64,000 nucleotides of DNA from Dendrocalamus latiflorus (Eukaryota > Streptophyta > Magnoliopsida > Poales > Poaceae), in the NCBI GenBank assembly GCA_017311315.1, contig CM029642.1, positions 20,874,359 through 20,938,358 of the forward strand. Direction: 5' to 3'. Numbering within the stretch: position 1 is the first letter of the stretch; each line of letters opens with the position of its first letter. Below, piece after piece: positions 57,901-64,000 of the stretch. Below the pieces are notes generated by a model that was given only the letters and a program-made list of their open reading frames with translations, had not been told where the DNA came from and ran no database searches. The position numbers and the translations under genes are program-made.

Positions 57901-59219
57901 AAAAATTCATATCAAACCTCGGTTTGCTGCAGCAATTTGGTTACGCATGTACAGTGTTACAAACCGGCGATGTATGTATTCAACAAAATTGTATTACCCT
58001 TGTGGATCTTCGGTTGTACTCGCGAGCCAAAATGAACTCACATCTAGTTCGACGTGTTTATCAGTTGTTACTGAACCATAGTATCTGAACAAAAGTCATT
58101 TCATTCACTTGGTGTGTCCAGTATCGGCGATACCTCATAGGCCTATGTTTTTGTGTAACATCCTGCTCTTTAGTACCATATAGCCAGTTTGACTTGAGTT
58201 ACATTAGTATATAATACTTGTTGGTTTAAATAATAGCACTTCTGGATTAACTCATTGACTTTGCTCTCCCCGGAAGCGTACCACACGTTTCTAACATCTT
58301 AGCGAGCACCGGCAACATGCAGGAGTGCGAGTGCATTGGGTGCGGAAGATTTCTTCCAGCGTAGTTGATTCTATCACATGCCATCGAACGGGCAGGTTAT
58401 TTAAAAATTCATACCAAACCTCGGTTTGCTGCAGCAATTTGATTTCGCATGTACAGTGTTACAAACGGACGATGTATGTACTCTAACAAAATTCTATTAC
58501 GCTTGTGGATCATCTGTTGTACTCGCGGGCAAACTGAACTCACATCTGGTTCGACGTGTTTATCAGTTGTTACTGAACCATAATATCTGAACAGAAGTCA
58601 GTTCATCCACTTGGTGTGTCCAGCACTCACGATACCTCGCAGAGTCGCAGGCCTATGTGTATGTGTAACATCCTACTCTTTAATACCATATTGCCGGTTT
58701 ATCTTGATCAGTTACTCTAGCGTATAATACCTGTTGGTTTAAATCATAGCATTTCTGGGTTAACACTTTGTATTTATAGATTTCTTATTAGAATTGTTTC
58801 CCCTTGTTTTCTCTGGTGGAAACATTTTAATATCCTTGTACCATGTCAGTGTCTTCTACCGGGAAAAATTACTCCTATATTTTTTTTATTATTCCTGGGG
58901 CTTACATATTTTGAAATCAAGTTAATCAATTGCTTTGGACTATGCTTTTGACAGACAACCAATTATGTCTGTTTGGGAAGGCGTTGTGCAATTCTGTCAG
59001 ACATGTTTCAGTTCCCCATTTCAGTCTTTTTTATGTGTTCATAACCCATAAACAGTACCCGGTCACCTGAGAATAATGCCACTATCTCCTCTTTCTGTGG
59101 ACAATTGAATCGTACACATTACCTATCAACATGCAAACGTACAGTTATGAAATACTCATACTTTAATTGGAACTCAAATAGTGTGATTCTAACTTCTAAA
59201 TACAAGGAAATATAATCCA
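57901..59219. repeat. 3' flank of kinase copy 3, itself internally duplicated
   Basis: The block GGTTTGCTGCAGCAATTTG...TTGTACTCGCG...GAACTCACATC...TGTGTAACATCC occurs twice here (57918-58165 and 58420-58685), then continues as the kinase 3' flank (58690-59219), near-identical to 17990-18490 and 45530-46035. No gene is supported. Confidence 0.75.
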
Positions 59220-60958
59220 TGGCGCATCATGCAACTATTACTGTAGTATCAGGTGAATTACGGTAATGCTGATCTATTTCCTCAATTGGCAATGCTGAAA
59301 ACTTTCTTTGATGTTGATGATTTCAGCATAAACATCCTCCACTGTTGGTCGATCTTTGGGTGATGTCTCTGAGCATTTTAGGCCAAGTTTAGTCAGTTGA
59401 ATGACACACCTCTGCATTTCAACCATTGCAAGGTTTGTGTCTTCACCTCCATTATATCCAGTGAGACTGGGTTCTAAAATCTCACCAATTTTCTGTGGAA
59501 GCTCTGCTTCAACGAAGTTGTGAAGGTTCATACCATCCTTAAACATCTCATCAGTCGGACGCTTTCCAGTGATCATCTCTAGAAGAATAATTCCATAGCT
59601 GTAGACATCACCCTCAGTTGAGATTTTGCACCCCATGCCATACTCTGCGGAGTTTTTTGCTATTATAGTACTCCTCATATGCGGCTTCGACGAAACGGTA
59701 TCTACGTCGTGGGCTCTACTCTGCGATATAATGCAAAATTGCTTAAGAAATACACTTAACATGGTTCAAAGATGGTTAAGTTCTAGAGAATATGTCTACA
59801 CATCATTCATGTGACAAATAATATTGATACATTAGATATAAACAAAAATAAGAATAAGAGACGCTCACCTGGTGCAATGTATCCGACTGATCCTCTCGGT
59901 CCAGCGATGCTTGATGAATTAGTAAGCCCTATTGAAGAGTCGCTGTAAAGAAACTTTGCGAGCCCGAAGTCACTAAGACATGCAACCATTTCGTCGTCCA
60001 AAAGGACATTGCTTGGTTTTAGATCACAATGAACCAAAGGAGGATTGCATCGATTATGAAGATAGTCTAATGCAGCAGCCATGTCCACAGCTATTGTTAT
60101 TCTTGAGCCTAAACTCAATGGTCTTTTTGGGCATTGTTTATATGCTTCTGGATGGAGCCAGCTTTCTAGATTACCATTGGCCATGTACTCAAGAATAAGT
60201 GCTTTAAATTCATTTCCTGTGGGATCAAAGGTTGAACATAGACTAACCACTCTTATAAGATTCCGATGGTGAATGTTTCTCAATGCCTCACATTCAGCAA
60301 GGAAGTTAGCTGGTGCTCCAAATTGGTCAAGTCTGAATACCTTAATAGCAACTGTGCGTACTTCAAACTTGAATTGGCCTCTGTATACCAATCCAAATCT
60401 TCCCGAACCAACAAGACTGGATGAAGAGAAACCATCTGTTGCTTGAAATAAATCAGCATACGAGAAATTATTGAACTGCTTGAACGATTGGTTGATGAGT
60501 TCTTTAGCTTGACTTCTCTTCTTCAGAAAAATGACAGCAACCCATGCCAAGGTTAGTAGAACGACTGTAGTAAGCGGAACCAATATAGCTGCAACATAGG
60601 ATGTCTTCTTCCTTTTGGATGGTGATGACGTGCAAAGTGGTAATTGTAGCATTGGAGAACTTGCACACAGCTTTCTGTTTCCTTGGACGAACACAGCACT
60701 TGAATTGGCAAACACGCCACCTTTAGGGATTGATCCCTCAAAGTCATTGAAGGATATATTGAGAAGATGTAAAACGCTGAAAGACTCCAAGAATTCTGGA
60801 ATTTGACCAGAGAAGTCGTTTTCGGAAATATCCATCTCCGTGATGCCTCTTAAGCTGATGAAAGATCTTGGGATGCTTCCTTGTAGAAAATTTGCCTCCA
60901 GGTGGAGAGATTCCAAAAGAAGGCACTGACCAAGTGTGGAGGGAATCTCACCTGATAA
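59220..60958 (-). pseudogene. LRR receptor-like kinase pseudogene 3 (3' half only)
   Basis: It corresponds to the last LRRs, transmembrane segment and kinase of the intact gene. Exon 1 runs from the LINE junction at about 60958 to donor 59868 and is open, with the Gly loop, HCDLKPSN and DFG motifs all present. Exon 2 begins after acceptor 59651-59649 or its duplicated copy further upstream. Lesions: the N-terminal two-thirds are removed by the LINE at 60959; a 68-bp insertion (59649-59716) sits exactly at the 3' splice site with its TACTCTGC target duplicated; and a one-base loss near 59287 changes the last residues (HCQLRK and stop at 59274). A transcript could at most give a receptor fragment without ectodomain. 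Confidence 0.92.
59649..59716. mobile_element. 68-bp insertion with 8-bp target duplication at the splice acceptor
   Basis: TACTCTGC stands on both sides (59641-59648 and 59717-59724), whereas kinase copies 1 and 2 have it once. The insert (GGAGTTTTTTGC...GTGGGCTC) has no clear terminal inverted repeat. Because the duplicated 8 bp contain GCAG|AGTA, both ends now carry a usable 3' splice site. Confidence 0.75.
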
Positions 60959-62895
60959 TTTTTTTAGATCAAGGGAAAATTTCATTAAGTGAATGAAAAA
61001 GGTCCCAGCCTCTACAATCTGAAGATCGTACGCAGCTTAAAGATTACAACCAAGAGCATTCAAGCACAAGAACTAACACAAAACAAAAGACACAAGATAC
61101 ATGAAAAAACAGACACTACGCCTCAATCCTATTCTGGAACTTCCATCCAAATTTTGCAAAGACCTCCATGATGACCGACTCCAACATCTGGCATCCATTC
61201 TTGAAGATTGGTTTTTCTTCTTCTTTACTTAACAAGGACCAAAGCCGGATCCAATATGTTGCCCTAAAAATGACTTGCAGAAAGGTGTTGGTTTTAGCAT
61301 TATTGAACACCACGTCATTTCTATTCAACCACATTGCCCAACAGAGAGCCGCAGCACCTAGTAAAATCTGATTTTTGAGTTTTGCCCCGATGCCATGAAG
61401 CCAAGAGCCAAACATATCCGATATACTAGATGGTGGATGAATTCCAAAGGTGATGTGCACTGTGTTCCATATAAATCTAGCAAAGTGACAATCAATGAAA
61501 AGATGTTGTATCGTCTCCAAAGAGTTACAAAAACAACACTTGACACTCCCTTGCCAATTCCTTTTTGCTAAATTATCTTTTGTAAGAGTGACCCCTTTTT
61601 GGAGATACCAAAGGAAAATTTTAATTTTCAAAGGCACTCTTATTTTCCATAGTGGATTTTTCGTAGGTAAGACTCCCTCTTGAATCAAATTCAAATACAT
61701 AGAGCGAACCGTGAAAGACCCACTCCTATGTAAGTCCAAACAAACACATCCTTCTCATTTGTAGGGTTAACTGTCACAACTTTAGAGACTAAGTCGTACC
61801 ACGCTGTCAAATTACCTTCCACCAAACCTCTTCTAAATGACACATCCAGTGGCGTAGAAGCTAAAACCTTAGCCACAGTATCATTCTTTTTCCTCACAAT
61901 CCTATAGAGTGATGGATAGACATCCCTTAAGGGTTTATTTCCTAACCAAATGTCCTCCCAAAATCTAACTTGTGTTCCCTTTTGAATTCGAAAATAACCA
62001 TGAGCCAAGAAATCATCCTTGACCTTCATTAGCCCCGACCAAAAGTGGGAGTCACCCGGTCGTTTATAAACTTGAGTTATGGCTTTATTGGTCAAATATT
62101 TCCTTCTTAGAAGATTTTGCCAAACACCGTCCTCATTAATAAGTTTAAACAACCATTTACTCAAGAGACATTTGTTTTGAATCCCAAGGTTTTGGATACC
62201 CAACCCGCCACAGTCCTTTGGTCTACAAAGTACACTCCACTTAGTAAGCCTGTACTTCTTTTTATGACTATAACTTTGCCAAAAGAACCTTGAACGGTAA
62301 AAATCAAGTTTTTGTAAAACACCCTTAGGAACTTCAAAAAAGGAAAGCATATACATAGCTAAACCAGTTAAGACCGAATTGATCAAAACTAGCCTTCCTC
62401 CAACGGAAAGAAGCTTTCCTTTCCAACTGCTGAGCTTCTTTTGGAATCTCTCCTCAATGATGGCCCAATCTTTGTTAGAGAGCTTACGATGATGCAAAGG
62501 GATACCAAGATATTTAAAAGGTAAGCCCCCGGTTTTGCAGCCAAAAAGTTGTGCATACTCATACTCGCAATCCTTAGCACTACCATAACAGAAGAGCTCA
62601 CTCTTATGGAAATTAATTTTCAACCCCGAAAGTTGCTCAAAGGTACTTAACACTAGTTTAAGGTCTTTGGCTTGGAGTAGATCATGATCCATGAAGAGAA
62701 TAGTATCATCTGCATACTGGAGGATCGAGAGGCCATCATCTACAAGATGTGGAACAACTCCTTGAAACCTCCCATCAGACTTAGCTCTACCAATTAACGT
62801 TGCCAACATATCTGCCACTAAATTAAAGAGGATTGGTGACAAGGGATCACCCTGCCTAAGTCCCTTTTTTGGCTGAAAATAATGCCCTAAAATGA
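60959..62895 (-). mobile_element. 5'-truncated LINE (L1-type) inserted into kinase copy 3
   Basis: On the minus strand it opens within the reverse transcriptase at KKGLRQGDPLSPILFN and continues through QYADDT (near 62700), the GLPFKYLGIPLHHRKL thumb-side block and SWKGKLLSVGGRLVLINSV. A one-base frameshift near 61700-61740 follows, then the zf-RVT domain (C-x2-C...HLF..C near 61490-61545). It ends at a short T-run on the plus strand (60959-60965), i.e. a poly(A) tail on the element strand, abutting kinase exon sequence. Endonuclease and the first half of the polymerase are absent. Its upstream side is copia DNA, not the expected other half of the kinase gene. Confidence 0.9.
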
Positions 62896-62899
62896 CCGC

Positions 62900-64000
62900 T
62901 CACCTCAAACCAGACTACCCGAAGAATCAAGAATTTTGCAATTGTTTTTCTTGAAGCTCACCTCAAAACCGTCATCGGTAAGCTGAGAAACGGAAAGCAA
63001 ATTGTACTGCAGCTTACTAACCAAGGCAACATCCTTAAGAATAAAAGAGGCATTAACACGCACAGTACCTTTGGCGATGACGCGCCCAGACGAAGCGTCT
63101 CCGAAGGTGATCGTCTCATCACCTGGAGCACGGGCTAGGGAGGAGAACTAATGGGAGTCTCCGGTCATATGACGAGAACAACCGGAGTCTACAAGCCAAA
63201 CCTTCTCCTTCCCTACCCGGCGATCCTGAGTCAAACAGAGAGTAAAGTCTCAGTACTGGGGTAAATCAAAAGTGATTTTGGCACCCAATACTGAACAACA
63301 CGTCGAGTAGCAGAAGTAGCCACACACGACTGACCTCTAGCTACCCTACGCTCTCTGTCACTCAACACGCCAGAAGGTCTGTGTGCAGACCCGAAGCTGT
63401 TGCTGGATCCGACTGCTACGGGCAAGCGATTCGAAACACCGGTAACCTGCTGATCACGCCGTGGGTAACTGTCTCGACGGGGGAAATGAGAAGTACCCTC
63501 AGGACGGCGGAAGTCACGACCCGGAGCAGCACGAGGACGAAAACCAGAAGACTCAGAAAAACCAAGTCCTCGATGCTGCCCAAACCCATCAGAAGCAAAC
63601 CTGGACCTCGTGTTGGTCTTAGGTGCACTCAAGGTCTGGGGCTGACCCTGAATACGCCTAAGAGCTGCAACACGGTCTCTCTGCGCGATCTTGGCACGCC
63701 TGAAGCATCGATCGATCGTATGTCCATCCTTCTGACAGAAGGTGCAATGATACTTCGCCTTCTAAGAGGCAGACGTAGCAAGAGATGGCTTCACCTTCTG
63801 AGAGGCCGAAGCTGCAGGTGGACTCACCTTGCTGTCAGAAATCCCTTGGACAAAGCCCGCTGATTTGAATTTGACCTCATCAGACCTGGGCTCAACCTCG
63901 ATCGCACCTCCTACTATGGATCTGAGAATAGCAGGTGGATGCTTCCTAATGTCCTCATAGAAATCATATCCTAGACCCTGATTGAACTTGCATATCTTGG
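62900..64000 (-). pseudogene. Second copy of the Sirevirus-like gag/protease segment
   Basis: Collinear without indels with 3776-4876: the protease active-site block with the same stop codon nearby, the pre-integrase block, the Arg/Ser-rich linker and the second CCHC knuckle. The window ends inside the gag extension. I count about five single-base differences over the 1504 bp shared with copy 1 (LINE part included). Confidence 0.9.

Overview
The window is plant nuclear DNA, most likely from a grass (Poaceae, probably panicoid). This is inferred from an Xa21-type (LRR-XII) receptor-kinase cluster embedded in nested Ty3/gypsy, Sirevirus-like Ty1/copia, LINE, TRIM and MITE elements. I see no rRNA, functional tRNA, CRISPR or prokaryotic feature. 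Host genes are few: three tandem copies of a leucine-rich-repeat receptor kinase gene on the minus strand, only the middle one intact, and two copies of a small two-exon gene on the plus strand that encodes a putative secreted cysteine/proline-rich peptide.

Layout. 1-3372: end of a Ty3/gypsy chromovirus and its 2.9-kb LTR, inserted into a LINE fragment. 3373-8621: LINE fragment fused to the 5' half of a Sirevirus-like copia element, minus strand. 8622-18494: no host gene; diverged repeats, a 1.6-kb hAT-like element (9795-11361), a Tourist-like MITE (12495-12996), a gypsy LTR fragment (about 13990-15966), a copia LTR remnant and the duplicated 3' flank of the kinase genes. 18495-23026: receptor-kinase pseudogene 1, broken by a nonsense codon and a tandem TRIM array. 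25578-27687: peptide gene copy A, frameshifted. 28640-30430: endogenous caulimovirid remnant. 31097-41511: a gag-only copia element with a 6.8-kb gypsy-type element nested in its LTR. 42396-45351: a solo LTR. 46036-49561: the intact receptor-kinase gene (1124 residues, two exons). 49562-54500: repeated duplications of the kinase/peptide intergenic region. 56190-57221: peptide gene copy B, open. 59220-60958: receptor-kinase pseudogene 3, cut by a LINE. 60959-64000: that LINE joined to a second copy of the LINE/Sirevirus junction seen at 3373-4876.

How the parts fit. The recurrent unit is a receptor-kinase gene reading left and a small secreted-peptide gene reading right, divergent and separated by a repeated intergenic block. 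Unit 1 has both genes damaged. In unit 2 the kinase is intact and the peptide gene is open. Unit 3 retains only the 3' half of a kinase gene. The kinase is non-RD (catalytic loop HCD), as in immune receptors such as Xa21 and FLS2. A functional link between peptide and receptor is inference from position only. Several transposon insertions can be dated relative to each other because paralogous copies elsewhere in the window preserve the empty target site.
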